A stretch of DNA of 29,108 nt from JABCPE02 sp963519075 (GCA_963519075.1 CAUQMH010000012.1:1-29108); one strand, 5' to 3'; positions 6,701 to 15,048 are shown, counted from the stretch's first letter. Numbers and translations are program-made. Notes: generated from the letters alone by a model not told the origin.

Positions 6701-8863
6701 ATGAAAAAATTACTTCAAATATTTATAATAATGTTTTCTTTGACTTTGTATAAAGCTCAGGTAAAAGAAAACATAAAAATTCCGAAAAACCCAAAAATAG
6801 GGTTGTCTCTGGCGGGCGGCGGCGCGAAAGGTTTTGCCCATGTAGGCGTATTAAAAGTGATAGACTCACTGGGAGTAAAAATAGACTATATCTCTGGAAC
6901 CAGCATGGGAGCGATAGTTGGCGGACTTTATGCATCGGGCTATTCGGCAAAGGAAATAGAAAAAATCATTAAAGAAACAGATTTTTATGAAATTCTTGCC
7001 AATGAAAAAGACCGAAAAGAAACCTCATTTTTTGATAAAAATAATGACAAATACCTACTGAATATTCCTTTTGAAAAAGGTAAATTCAATGTCCTGCCAA
7101 AAGCCATTTCAAAAGGACAGAAAAATCTTTTCCTCTTGAAGGATTTGTTTAACAATGTTTCTAATGTTACAGATTTTTCAAAGCTGAATATTCCTTTCAT
7201 GTGCGTGGCAACCAATCTGGAAAATGGAAAAGTGAAAATTTTTGAAAAAGGAGATTTGGTGAATTCTATCATGGCAAGTTCCGCCTATCCTTCGCTGATA
7301 AATCCCGTGAAAATAAATGACAGTCTGTACATAGATGGCGCAATGACAGTAAATTTTCCATCAAAACCACTTAAAGAGAAAGGAATGGATATTGTCATCG
7401 GAGTGGATTTGACACTTCCTTTGGCAAATAAAGATGAGCTTAATTCGGCTATAAAGATTTTAGACCAAGTGATAGATTTCACTATACAAAACGAAAATAA
7501 AACTCAGTATAAAAATACAGATATAAGAATTCATCCTAATCTAAAAGGATATTCTTCCACAAGCTATGGCGACAAAGAAAAAATCCTAAATTTAGGATAT
7601 GAAGAAGCTAAAAAATACATTGATATACTCAATAAATTACCAAAAAGAGACTCTTTACCGAAAATGATGAGTAAGCCTGTCTATGCTAATATTTATAAAG
7701 TAGACAGTCTTATTTTGGTGAATAGTAGGATTTTTAATGAATCTTATGTAAAAGGGAAAATGAACCTTAAAATTCCTTCTCTGCAGACTTATGCTGAAAT
7801 TAACCAAATGATTGATAAATTATATGCTACCAATAATTATAAACTTATCAATTATGACCTGATACAAGACAAAGGGAAAAACATTCTAAAGTTGGAATTA
7901 GAAGAAGATAACGCTCGATTTTTACTAAAATTTGGGCTTCATTATGATGAAGTTTTCAAAACAGGGCTACTCATCAATACAACCATCAAAAGGTTTTTAT
8001 TCCAAAACTCTATTCTCTCCCTTGATGCCATCGTGGGCGGAAATAGACCGAGATATTATTTTAATTATTTCGTAGATAATGGCTACTTCCCTGGGTTTGG
8101 GATTTATTCTTCTGGGATGAGTCTACAACTTAATGATGATAATAGAAACGAAATAGGAAAATGGAAATGGTTTAGAAACGAGATTTATCTTCAATCTATT
8201 TGGAAAGATAGATACGCCATAGGAGGAGGTATGAGCCATGATTATTTTGAATCCAAAATAGGAACTTCCCGTTATGATAATGAAAAAAACTTTCTCAATC
8301 CTTATGTTTTCATTAAAAGTGATACGAGGAATGACAAGGACTTTGCATCAAGAGGCTTTTATCTCAATATAGAAGGAAAATTATTAGATATTTTTAATAA
8401 AAAAATTGAAAAACAGATTTTCCAAACCAAAGCCGATATCCGAATGAGTTTTCCTATTTCCAGCCGTGTAACTTATAGGCTGAATCTTTTCGGAGGATTT
8501 ACTTTCGGGAAAGATATTCCATACTATTATCATTTCTACCCAGGTGGAATTTTTGAGCAGAATTTAGTCAATTTTGTAAGTTTCCAAGGCTATCAGTTTG
8601 GGAATTTTGCCACGGATAATCTTATCGTTGCTGGGAATAATTTTCAGTTTAGAATTAAGAAAAATTATTTCATCACAGGACATGTTAATTTTATCAATAC
8701 CTTTGATGAGCATAAAATAAATCATATTCTAAAAGTGGGCGATGTTTCTGGCGGAATTACCGCTGGATACAAATCTCCTTTTGGGCAAATAAAACTAAAT
8801 TATAGCAAAGTTGTGAATAAAGGAAAAGGAATTTTTAGTGTAATTTTAGGACATTGGTTCTAA
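6701..8863 (+). CDS. Patatin-like phospholipase with C-terminal outer-membrane beta-barrel (PlpD / type Vd-like)
   Basis: The likely start at 6701 gives MKKLLQIFIIMFSLTLYKAQ, a signal peptide. An upstream in-frame ATG at 6626 lies inside murF-alr and is discarded. Patatin domain, residues about 32-215: oxyanion loop GGGAKG at 39-44, nucleophile elbow GTSMG with Ser68, and catalytic Asp212 in IDGAMT. A POTRA-like segment (IPSLQTYAEINQMIDKLY...) follows around residues 360-405. The final ~310 residues alternate aromatic and polar residues and end in ...SVILGHWF, as expected of an Omp85-family barrel with terminal Phe. By analogy with PlpD it is probably an outer-membrane-anchored lipase. It follows murF-alr by 2 bp and precedes ybeY by 24 bp. 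Substrate unknown. Confidence 0.9.
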   Translation: MKKLLQIFIIMFSLTLYKAQVKENIKIPKNPKIGLSLAGGGAKGFAHVGVLKVIDSLGVKIDYISGTSMGAIVGGLYASGYSAKEIEKIIKETDFYEILANEKDRKETSFFDKNNDKYLLNIPFEKGKFNVLPKAISKGQKNLFLLKDLFNNVSNVTDFSKLNIPFMCVATNLENGKVKIFEKGDLVNSIMASSAYPSLINPVKINDSLYIDGAMTVNFPSKPLKEKGMDIVIGVDLTLPLANKDELNSAIKILDQVIDFTIQNENKTQYKNTDIRIHPNLKGYSSTSYGDKEKILNLGYEEAKKYIDILNKLPKRDSLPKMMSKPVYANIYKVDSLILVNSRIFNESYVKGKMNLKIPSLQTYAEINQMIDKLYATNNYKLINYDLIQDKGKNILKLELEEDNARFLLKFGLHYDEVFKTGLLINTTIKRFLFQNSILSLDAIVGGNRPRYYFNYFVDNGYFPGFGIYSSGMSLQLNDDNRNEIGKWKWFRNEIYLQSIWKDRYAIGGGMSHDYFESKIGTSRYDNEKNFLNPYVFIKSDTRNDKDFASRGFYLNIEGKLLDIFNKKIEKQIFQTKADIRMSFPISSRVTYRLNLFGGFTFGKDIPYYYHFYPGGIFEQNLVNFVSFQGYQFGNFATDNLIVAGNNFQFRIKKNYFITGHVNFINTFDEHKINHILKVGDVSGGITAGYKSPFGQIKLNYSKVVNKGKGIFSVILGHWF

Positions 8864-8887
8864 TTTTTTAGAGATAAATAAAGCAGA

Positions 8888-9295
8888 ATGATACAGTATT
8901 TTTTTGAAAATGTAAATGAAATTACCCTTCCTGAAAATTGTTCGGAATGGATTGAAAAACTTATTTTAAATGAAGAAAAAAAAGTAGGAAATATCAATTA
9001 TATTTTCTGTGATGATGAATATCTGCTAAAAGTAAATCAGGATTTTCTTAATCATGATTACTACACGGACATCATCACTTTTGATTATGTAAAAGGTAAA
9101 ACCATAAGCGGAGATATTTTTATATCTTTGCCGCGCATTTCTGAAAACGCCTCTACCCTATCCAGTAGTTTTGAAAAGGAATTACTAAGGGTTTTAGCTC
9201 ACGGTGTTCTTCACCTTTGCGGATACAAAGACAAATCCGATGAAGAAGAAAAAGAAATGAGAGCGAAAGAAGATTTTTATATCAATTTATTTTAA
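8888..9295 (+). CDS. ybeY: Endoribonuclease / rRNA maturation factor YbeY
   Basis: Zinc-dependent RNase-like protein needed for 16S rRNA 3'-end maturation and ribosome quality control. At 135 aa it is the normal size. The family core HGVLHLCGYKDK occupies residues 105-116, and TDIITFDY and SGDIFIS are the other conserved blocks. In the classic motif HGxLHLxGYDH the third zinc ligand is His; here positions 114-115 are Lys-Asp, so the site has two histidines (105 and 109) plus possibly Asp115. I recall the GYKDK version from other Bacteroidota, so this looks lineage-typical rather than inactivating. The stop at 9293-9295 abuts a ParB-site-like palindrome that could also serve as a terminator. 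Confidence 0.93.
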   Translation: MIQYFFENVNEITLPENCSEWIEKLILNEEKKVGNINYIFCDDEYLLKVNQDFLNHDYYTDIITFDYVKGKTISGDIFISLPRISENASTLSSSFEKELLRVLAHGVLHLCGYKDKSDEEEKEMRAKEDFYINLF

Positions 9296-9311
9296 TGTTT
9301 CCCGTGAAACA
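9296..9311. promoter_or_regulatory. parS-like 16-bp palindrome, upstream of mnmG
   Basis: TGTTTCCCGTGAAACA differs from the ParB-binding consensus TGTTTCACGTGAAACA at one base (position 7, A to C). It lies directly after the ybeY stop and 31 bp before the mnmG ATG. The arms extend outward by AA/TT to give an 8-bp stem with a CCGT loop followed by TTTTTATT, so an alternative reading is a weak intrinsic terminator for ybeY. A second one-mismatch copy flanks the other side of mnmG, which favours the parS reading. Confidence 0.6.
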
Positions 9312-9342
9312 TTTTTATTATTTATAAACTTATTTACAATAT

Positions 9343-11205
9343 ATGATAAACGAAATATACGATATAATCGTAGTAGGTGGAGGACATGCAGGCTGTGAAG
9401 CAGCAGCAGCAGCAGCCAATATCGGCTCTAAAACTATGCTGGTTACTATGAACATGCAGACCATCGGACAGATGAGCTGTAACCCTGCGATGGGCGGAAT
9501 AGCAAAAGGACAAATTGTTCGCGAAATAGATGCACTTGGCGGATATTCTGGAATTATAGCTGATAAATCTGCTATCCAGTTTAAGATGCTTAACCTATCA
9601 AAAGGACCTGCTATGTGGTCGCCACGAACTCAAAACGACAGAATGCTCTTTGCGGAAGAATGGCGATTAGCTTTAGAAAATACTCCTAATCTTGATTTTT
9701 TCCAAGATATGGTAAAAAATATCATTATAGAAAATGGTAAAGTAGCAGGAGTAATTACCAACATCGGTGTAGAAATCCGTGGTAAAGCAGTAGTTCTTAC
9801 CAATGGAACTTTCCTAAATGGACTGATACATATCGGAGAAAAACAATTCGGCGGCGGAAGAATGGGCGAACCAAAAGCCTTTGGAATTACTGAGCAATTA
9901 GTAAGTTTAGGCTTTCAAGCAGGAAGAATGAAAACAGGAACGCCTGTAAGAATAGATGGAAGAAGTCTGGATTATTCTAAAATGGAAGAACAAAAAGGCG
10001 ATGAAAATCCACAAAAATTCTCTTACCTCGATACGCCTAAACTCAAAGAACAAAGAAGCTGCTATATCACTTACACAAACGAAACTGTACATGATATTCT
10101 TCGCTCTGGGTTTGATAGAAGCCCAATGTTCAACGGAACTATACAAAGTATAGGACCAAGATACTGCCCGAGTATAGAAGATAAAATCAATCGTTTCGCT
10201 GAACGAAACAGACACCAGCTTTTCGTAGAACCAGAAGGATGGAAAACTGTTGAAATCTATGTAAATGGTTTCAGCTCTTCACTTCCAGAAGATATTCAGG
10301 CCAAAGCACTAAGACATGTACCAGGTTTTGAAAACGCTAAAATATTTCGCCCAGGTTATGCCATAGAGTATGACTACTTCCCTCCTACTCAGCTGAAACA
10401 TACTTTGGAAACTAAACTGATTGAAAATTTATTTTTCGCTGGACAAATCAACGGAACTACTGGCTACGAAGAAGCAGCAGGACAAGGTCTGATTGCAGGA
10501 ATCAATGCGCATAATAAAGTTCACGGCAAAGATGAATTTACCCTCAGCAGAGATGAAGCCTATATAGGTGTACTGATAGATGACCTCATCACAAAAGGAA
10601 CAGAAGAGCCGTACCGTATGTTCACATCAAGAGCAGAATATAGACTACTTCTAAGACAAGATAATGCTGATATTCGTCTAACTGAAAAATCCTATAATAT
10701 AGGTTTAGCATCAGAAGAAAGACTCAGAAAAGTAGAAGAAAAAATCAAAAAGTCTGGAGAGCTGGAAGAATTCCTTAAAGAATCATCATTAAAACCAAAT
10801 GTTATAAATCCTATTCTTGAAGAAAATGAAAGCAATCCTGTAGACCAAGCATACAGAGCATCTCAAATATTAACTCGTCCTAACATAAATTTAGAAAAAC
10901 TTTCTAAAATAGAAATCATAGGAAATAAAGCGAGTGAATATTCTGAAGAGATACAAGAGCAAGCAGAAATCAATATAAAATACAAAGGCTACATAGAAAA
11001 AGAAAAAGAAAATGTAGCAAAACTCCAAAGAATGGAAAATATAAAAATTCCAGATGATTTTGATTTCAGCAAAGTAGCTTCACTTTCTTCGGAAGCTCTA
11101 CAAAAGATGAATAATATTCGTCCAAAAAATATCGCACAGGCTTCTAGAATTTCAGGAGTGTCACCAGCGGATATTAATGTTTTATTAATTTATTTAGGAA
11201 AATAA
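9343..11205 (+). CDS. mnmG: tRNA uridine-5-carboxymethylaminomethyl modification enzyme MnmG (GidA)
   Basis: FAD-dependent partner of MnmE that installs the cmnm5 group on the wobble uridine of certain tRNAs. Signatures: N-terminal FAD motif VVGGGHAGCEAA, the block MSCNPAMGGIAKGQIVREIDALGG, GTFLNG, the conserved Cys in RYCPSIEDK, the NGFSSSLP block, NGTTGYEEAAGQG and TSRAEYRLLLRQDNAD. The C-terminal helical domain that binds MnmE and tRNA ends in ISGVSPADINVLLIYL. Length 620 aa is normal. mnmE is not in the window. The gene is flanked on both sides by parS-like palindromes; in many bacteria gidA lies near the origin and the parAB genes. It probably ends the tdk-to-mnmG run. Confidence 0.97.
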   Translation: MINEIYDIIVVGGGHAGCEAAAAAANIGSKTMLVTMNMQTIGQMSCNPAMGGIAKGQIVREIDALGGYSGIIADKSAIQFKMLNLSKGPAMWSPRTQNDRMLFAEEWRLALENTPNLDFFQDMVKNIIIENGKVAGVITNIGVEIRGKAVVLTNGTFLNGLIHIGEKQFGGGRMGEPKAFGITEQLVSLGFQAGRMKTGTPVRIDGRSLDYSKMEEQKGDENPQKFSYLDTPKLKEQRSCYITYTNETVHDILRSGFDRSPMFNGTIQSIGPRYCPSIEDKINRFAERNRHQLFVEPEGWKTVEIYVNGFSSSLPEDIQAKALRHVPGFENAKIFRPGYAIEYDYFPPTQLKHTLETKLIENLFFAGQINGTTGYEEAAGQGLIAGINAHNKVHGKDEFTLSRDEAYIGVLIDDLITKGTEEPYRMFTSRAEYRLLLRQDNADIRLTEKSYNIGLASEERLRKVEEKIKKSGELEEFLKESSLKPNVINPILEENESNPVDQAYRASQILTRPNINLEKLSKIEIIGNKASEYSEEIQEQAEINIKYKGYIEKEKENVAKLQRMENIKIPDDFDFSKVASLSSEALQKMNNIRPKNIAQASRISGVSPADINVLLIYLGK

Positions 11206-11242
11206 AATCACAATGTTTCACATGAAACATTGTGATTGTTTT
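11206..11242 (+). terminator. Hairpin after mnmG: intrinsic terminator containing a parS-like core
   Basis: A 32-bp palindrome at 11206-11237 pairs at 15 of 16 positions. The RNA would form a 14-bp stem (11206-11219 with 11224-11237), a 4-nt loop ACAT, then GTTTTAT, fitting a terminator for mnmG. Its centre, 11214-11229, is a parS-like sequence listed separately. Confidence 0.6.
11214..11229. promoter_or_regulatory. parS-like 16-bp palindrome, downstream of mnmG
   Basis: TGTTTCACATGAAACA differs from the ParB consensus TGTTTCACGTGAAACA only at position 9 (G to A). It lies 8 bp after the mnmG stop and is nested in a longer perfect-arm palindrome that could terminate transcription. It is 1918 bp from the first parS-like site, with exactly one gene between them. 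Confidence 0.6.
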
Positions 11243-11255
11243 ATAAAAAATTAAA

Positions 11256-12080
11256 ATGAAAATAAAAGACCACTTTCTCTCACAGGAAGAATTTGAAATT
11301 ATAGAAACAGAAATTCAAGGGATTTATAAAACTTCTCCCCTGCCCGATGATTTAGGAAAATATTATGAAAGTAAAAATTACATTTCGCATCATCAGGATT
11401 CGGGAAGTTTGAAAGAAAAAGTATATAAATTTTTACAGAAGTTTAATCTTAATTACAAAAAAAATATAATCAAAAATGAAATAGGAACTCATCTGAAAAT
11501 ATTAGACTATGGATGTGGCGCGGGAGAGTTTGTAAAATTTATAGAAAACGAATATACCACTTTCGGATTTGAGCCAAATGAAAATGCAAGAAATTTTGCA
11601 AAACAAAAATCCAAAAAAACAATTTTCATTTCTAATCCAGAACTCACAGAAATAGAAAACGAAAGTCTAGATGCTATCACCCTATGGCATGTTTTCGAGC
11701 ATATAGAAGAAAGGGAAAAATACCTGAAAATATTTCATGAAAAATTAAAACCAAATGGACTTCTCATCATCGCCGTTCCGAACCACACTTCCTATGACGG
11801 AAAAAAATATAAAGAATTTTGGGCTGCCTATGATGTGCCTAGACACATTTGGCATTTCTCAAAATCAGGAATGGAAAAATTGATGAATAATAAAAATTGG
11901 AAAATCAGAAAAATAAAACCTCTCCTACTCGATTCTTATTATATCTCTATGCTAAGCGAAAAATATAAGAAAAATCCATTTTTTTGGCTTTTTGGAGCAA
12001 TTCATGGAGCGATTTCTAATTTTAAAGCATCAAAAACGGGTGAATTTTCAAGTTTGATATATATTATCGAAAAAACTTAG
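11256..12080 (+). CDS. Class I SAM-dependent methyltransferase (Methyltransf_23-like)
   Basis: 274 aa. The Rossmann SAM motif I is ILDYGCGAGEFVKFIE near residues 82-97, with acidic motif II FGFEPNENA. The post-motif SLDAITLWHVFEHI corresponds to motif IV, and KPNGLLIIAVPNHTSYDGKKYKEFWAAYDVPRHIWHFS is characteristic of Methyltransf_23-type enzymes. That group often acts on small molecules or sugar/lipid intermediates, but the substrate cannot be read from the sequence. The N-terminal ~75 residues form a family-specific leader with SPLPDDLGKYYESKNYISH, which I recall from other flavobacterial homologues. It starts 50 bp after mnmG, beyond the hairpin, so it may have its own promoter, though none is evident. 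Confidence 0.88.
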   Translation: MKIKDHFLSQEEFEIIETEIQGIYKTSPLPDDLGKYYESKNYISHHQDSGSLKEKVYKFLQKFNLNYKKNIIKNEIGTHLKILDYGCGAGEFVKFIENEYTTFGFEPNENARNFAKQKSKKTIFISNPELTEIENESLDAITLWHVFEHIEEREKYLKIFHEKLKPNGLLIIAVPNHTSYDGKKYKEFWAAYDVPRHIWHFSKSGMEKLMNNKNWKIRKIKPLLLDSYYISMLSEKYKKNPFFWLFGAIHGAISNFKASKTGEFSSLIYIIEKT

Positions 12081-12170
12081 AAAATAGATTTTTAATAGAT
12101 TTATTAAAGTCAATTTTTCACTCAAAAATATATTTTTTCAAGAAAATTTTTAAATTAAAAAGAAAATATC

Positions 12171-12917
12171 ATGTTTGAATTTTTTAGCAACATATCAAAA
12201 ATTAAATTTGTAGGAGAGCTGACTGTGGATGTTGTTTTCTTACGACTTCTACTGGCTGTCATTTTTGGAGGGCTTGTCGGCATCGAAAGAGAAAGAAAAC
12301 ACAAACCCGCTGGATTCAGAACTTACATTCTTGTGTGCTTCGGTGCAGCGATAGTTTCCATGGTGCAAGACCAACTAAGATTGAATATCTACGGATTTGA
12401 AAAAGATTTCCATGGCCTCGCATCCATTATGAAAACGGACTTGGGGCGTCTTGGGGCACAGGTTATCAGTGGAATAGGTTTCCTAGGTGCTGGGAGCATC
12501 ATCAAAGAAAAAGGCGAAGTGGGCGGACTGACCACCGCGGCTGGAATCTGGGCAACTGGTTGCGTAGGCTTAGGAATCGGCTGGGGATTTTATAACATTG
12601 CACTCATTGCCATTATTTTTATGCTCATCATCATGATAGCACTGAAAAAGGTAGAAACTGTTTTCATGAAAAAATCTTCTAACCTTATTTTTGAAATTGA
12701 AATTGATGAAAATACTGAAGTTTCAGAAATAATTTCTGAATGCTATGAAGTTTTTCTACAAAAAGAAATAAACATCAATAAAGTTGATAAAAACCTGAAA
12801 AACAATATTATAACATTCAATGTAACCACCGAGGAAAATAATAGCAATATCTCCGAAATCGTGATGATTCTTTCCTCAAAAAATAATATAAAATCAGTAA
12901 AAGATATGAGTATTTAA
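12171..12917 (+). CDS. MgtC/SapB family membrane protein
   Basis: 248 aa. The N-terminal ~160 residues carry the MgtC/SapB domain with about five transmembrane segments and the family signatures LLLAVIFGGLVGIERERKHKPAGFRT, ISGIGFLGAGSIIKE and GLTTAAGIWATGCVGLGIGWG. A soluble C-terminal part of ~85 residues (LIFEIEIDENTEVSEIISECYEV...) resembles the ACT-like regulatory domain seen in longer members. MgtC proteins are linked to Mg2+ limitation, pH and intracellular survival in some pathogens. Many family members are uncharacterised, so the transport or regulatory role here is open. The 90 bp upstream is very AT-rich, with no clear promoter and no recognisable Mg2+ riboswitch. Confidence 0.9.
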   Translation: MFEFFSNISKIKFVGELTVDVVFLRLLLAVIFGGLVGIERERKHKPAGFRTYILVCFGAAIVSMVQDQLRLNIYGFEKDFHGLASIMKTDLGRLGAQVISGIGFLGAGSIIKEKGEVGGLTTAAGIWATGCVGLGIGWGFYNIALIAIIFMLIIMIALKKVETVFMKKSSNLIFEIEIDENTEVSEIISECYEVFLQKEININKVDKNLKNNIITFNVTTEENNSNISEIVMILSSKNNIKSVKDMSI

Positions 12918-12924
12918 TATTTTT

Positions 12925-12932
12925 TAAATTTG
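12925..12932 (+). promoter_or_regulatory. Putative -7 element for the DUF1963 gene
   Basis: TAAATTTG matches TAnnTTTG and lies 22 bp before the ATG at 12955. No TTG is seen at the expected -33 distance, so promoter strength is doubtful. Confidence 0.35.
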
Positions 12933-12954
12933 TCTATCAAAAAACATAATAAAA

Positions 12955-13767
12955 ATGATTCCTACACAAGAACAAATTGAGCAATTAGTTGCTGACCTTA
13001 ATGCTGGTACACAGCGGGAGATGATTCGTATCAAACTATCTTTATCTGATAGTTTAGCACTTACCGATAGTAAATTCGGTGGTATGCCCTATGTCCCAAA
13101 AGGAGGCTCATTACCTACAAGTGCTGAAGGCAAACCACTCTTTATGCTGGCACAAATAAACTGTGAACAACTACCCAAAAACAATATCTATCCTAAAAAA
13201 GGTCTATTGCAGTTCTGGATAGCAGATACTGAAGATTATCTATTTGGGCTAGACTTTGACAACCCTTGCAGTAATGACTTTAAGCGAGTACTCTACTACC
13301 CTACTATTGGTCAAGCTTTGTCCATTGATGATTTTATAGAAGATTATGTTTTTGATAATGACAATCTGCCTTTTGATGCTGATTTACAGTTTGCTTTACA
13401 TTTTACCAAAGAAATTGAAACTTTTTCATTGGACGAAAATTACGCACAAAAACTTTTTATAGAAAAGTGGAATGAAACCTTTTCAGACAAAATAGAGTAC
13501 CTATATCAGTTACCTGATGAAGCTGACTTTATTCGTGATTTAGATAGCACAGGGCACAAGATTGGTGGTTATCCTTACTTCACCCAAGATGATCCTCGTA
13601 AAGACAATGACCCTCATACCCTGCTCCTTCTTCAAATAGATTCTGATGATATAGAAGATGTAGAAATTATATGGGGTGATTGTGGCGTAGCCAACTTCTT
13701 TATAAACCCAGAAGATTTGGCAAAATGCAAGTTTGATGATGTAATGTACAATTGGGACTGTACTTAA
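12955..13767 (+). CDS. DUF1963 (YwqG-type) protein
   Basis: 270 aa, no signal peptide and no membrane segment, so probably cytoplasmic. Family features are SKFGGMPYVPKGGSLPTSAEGKPLFMLAQINCEQLP near the N-terminus, GLLQFWIADTEDYLFGLDF, the later HKIGGYPYFTQDDPR and the acidic block LLLLQIDSDD...IIWGDCGVANFFINPEDL. This is the DUF1963 pattern, as in Bacillus YwqG and many proteins near contact-dependent or secreted-toxin loci. Its biochemical function is unknown. It ends at a strong bidirectional terminator facing pgk. Codon use is not obviously different from the neighbours, and no partner toxin gene is nearby. Confidence 0.85.
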   Translation: MIPTQEQIEQLVADLNAGTQREMIRIKLSLSDSLALTDSKFGGMPYVPKGGSLPTSAEGKPLFMLAQINCEQLPKNNIYPKKGLLQFWIADTEDYLFGLDFDNPCSNDFKRVLYYPTIGQALSIDDFIEDYVFDNDNLPFDADLQFALHFTKEIETFSLDENYAQKLFIEKWNETFSDKIEYLYQLPDEADFIRDLDSTGHKIGGYPYFTQDDPRKDNDPHTLLLLQIDSDDIEDVEIIWGDCGVANFFINPEDLAKCKFDDVMYNWDCT

Positions 13768-13810
13768 GTTTTTACATACGCACAAAAATTTTACTTAAAA
13801 ATATTCATAA

Positions 13811-13846
13811 AAAAAGCGAACCCTAAAATTTAGAGTTCGCTTCTTT
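13811..13846. terminator. Bidirectional intrinsic terminator between DUF1963 gene and pgk
   Basis: Stem AAGCGAAC (13814-13821) pairs with GTTCGCTT (13835-13842), extended inside by CTAAA/TTTAG. An A-run lies on the left and a T-rich tract on the right, so it can end both the plus-strand DUF1963 transcript and the minus-strand pgk transcript. Confidence 0.85.
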
Positions 13847-13857
13847 TATAATTACAA

Positions 13858-15048
13858 TTATTTATTAATAGCTGATACTCCTGGAAGTTCCAGTCCTTCA
13901 AGGCTTTCCAGCATCGCTCCACCCCCTGTGGATACATAAGAAACCTTATCTGCGTAGCCAAACTGCTTCACGAATGCCACGCTGTCCCCTCCCCCTACGA
14001 GAGAAAACGCACCAGCCTTAGTAGCCTCTGCTATGCTGTCTCCCAGAGCTTTAGTTCCTTCAGCAAAATTAGACATTTCAAAAACTCCCAAAGGACCATT
14101 CCAAAGAATAGTTTTAGAACTCATAATCACATCGTTATTTATTTTTTGTGACTCACTTCCTACATCAAGCCCCAAACAGCCGTCAGGAATTTCATTTGCT
14201 GTCACTTCTTTTCTTTCAGCATCATTGTTAAACTCTTTTGCTGCGATAACATCCACAGGAATATAAACTTTAACATTCTGATTTTTAGCCTTTTCTAAAA
14301 TTTCTAAAGCCAAATCCAACTTGTCATCCTCCACCAAAGAATTTCCTACATTTCCGCCTTGCGCTTTGATAAAAGTAAAAGCCATTCCTCCACCAATAAT
14401 CAGATTATCCACCACTGGCAGAATATTTTCTATAATGGTAATTTTAGTAGAAACTTTAGAGCCGCCAAGTATCGCTGTAATAGGCTTTTCACCAGAGTGA
14501 AGGACTTTATCTATCGCTTCTAATTCTTTCGCCATAAGCAGTCCAAAAAACTTAGTCTGAGGGAAAAACTCAGCAATAACTGCCGTAGAAGCGTGCGCTC
14601 TGTGAGCCGTACCGAAGGCGTCATTTACATACGCATCGCCTAATTTAGCCAATTTTTCTGCAAATGCTTTGTCACCTTTTTCTTCCTCGTTATAGAATCT
14701 AAGGTTTTCTAATAAGAGAATTTCTCCGCTTTTCAGCTCAGAAGCCAGTTTTACAGCCTCTTCACCGATGCAGTCCTCAGCGAACTTCACCGATTTACCC
14801 AAAATCTTTTCTATTTCAGGAAGAATGTGTTTTAGTGAGTATTTATCATTTTTCTCTCCTTTTGGTCGTCCAAGGTGGGTCATCAGGATAACCGAACCGC
14901 CATCGGAAAGAATTTTTTCAATAGTAGGTTTTACAGCCGTGATTCTGGTATTATCCGTTATCTTTAGGTTTTCATCCTGAGGGACATTGAAGTCTACTCT
15001 TACCAAGGCTTTTTTACCAGAAAAATCAAATTGTTTAATCGTTTTCAT
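13858..15048 (-). CDS. pgk: Phosphoglycerate kinase
   Basis: Glycolytic/gluconeogenic enzyme interconverting 1,3-bisphosphoglycerate + ADP and 3-phosphoglycerate + ATP, cytoplasmic. Motifs: KKALVRVDFNVP and THLGRPKG (substrate-binding N-domain), LLLENLRFY, DAFGTAHRAHAS, LGGSKVSTKI, GGGMAFTF, LWNGPLGVFE and the nucleotide-site VGGGDSVAFVKQFG. Length 396 aa is normal. It is a single gene: a promoter is visible just upstream and a bidirectional terminator just downstream. Its upstream side borders the long non-coding segment proposed below as a replication origin. Confidence 0.97.
   Translation of the reverse strand: MKTIKQFDFSGKKALVRVDFNVPQDENLKITDNTRITAVKPTIEKILSDGGSVILMTHLGRPKGEKNDKYSLKHILPEIEKILGKSVKFAEDCIGEEAVKLASELKSGEILLLENLRFYNEEEKGDKAFAEKLAKLGDAYVNDAFGTAHRAHASTAVIAEFFPQTKFFGLLMAKELEAIDKVLHSGEKPITAILGGSKVSTKITIIENILPVVDNLIIGGGMAFTFIKAQGGNVGNSLVEDDKLDLALEILEKAKNQNVKVYIPVDVIAAKEFNNDAERKEVTANEIPDGCLGLDVGSESQKINNDVIMSSKTILWNGPLGVFEMSNFAEGTKALGDSIAEATKAGAFSLVGGGDSVAFVKQFGYADKVSYVSTGGGAMLESLEGLELPGVSAINK

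Noticed and set aside
9398..9418. GCA trinucleotide run in mnmG
   Set aside because: It encodes the alanine-rich helix after the FAD motif (GGGHAGCEAA...), a normal feature of MnmG, not a regulatory microsatellite.
10194..10211. CGTTTCG...CGAAAC inverted repeat in mnmG as a third parS-like site
   Set aside because: Spacing and flanks do not fit parS and the sequence encodes conserved protein; short palindromes of this size are expected.
12081..12170. Mg2+-sensing leader upstream of the MgtC-family gene
   Set aside because: The 90 bp is simply AT-rich; I see no riboswitch core, proline-rich leader peptide or convincing hairpin.
12955..13767. DUF1963 gene as an immunity protein of a toxin system
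   Set aside because: Such links exist elsewhere, but no toxin, secretion substrate or partner gene is adjacent here, so the idea has no local support.
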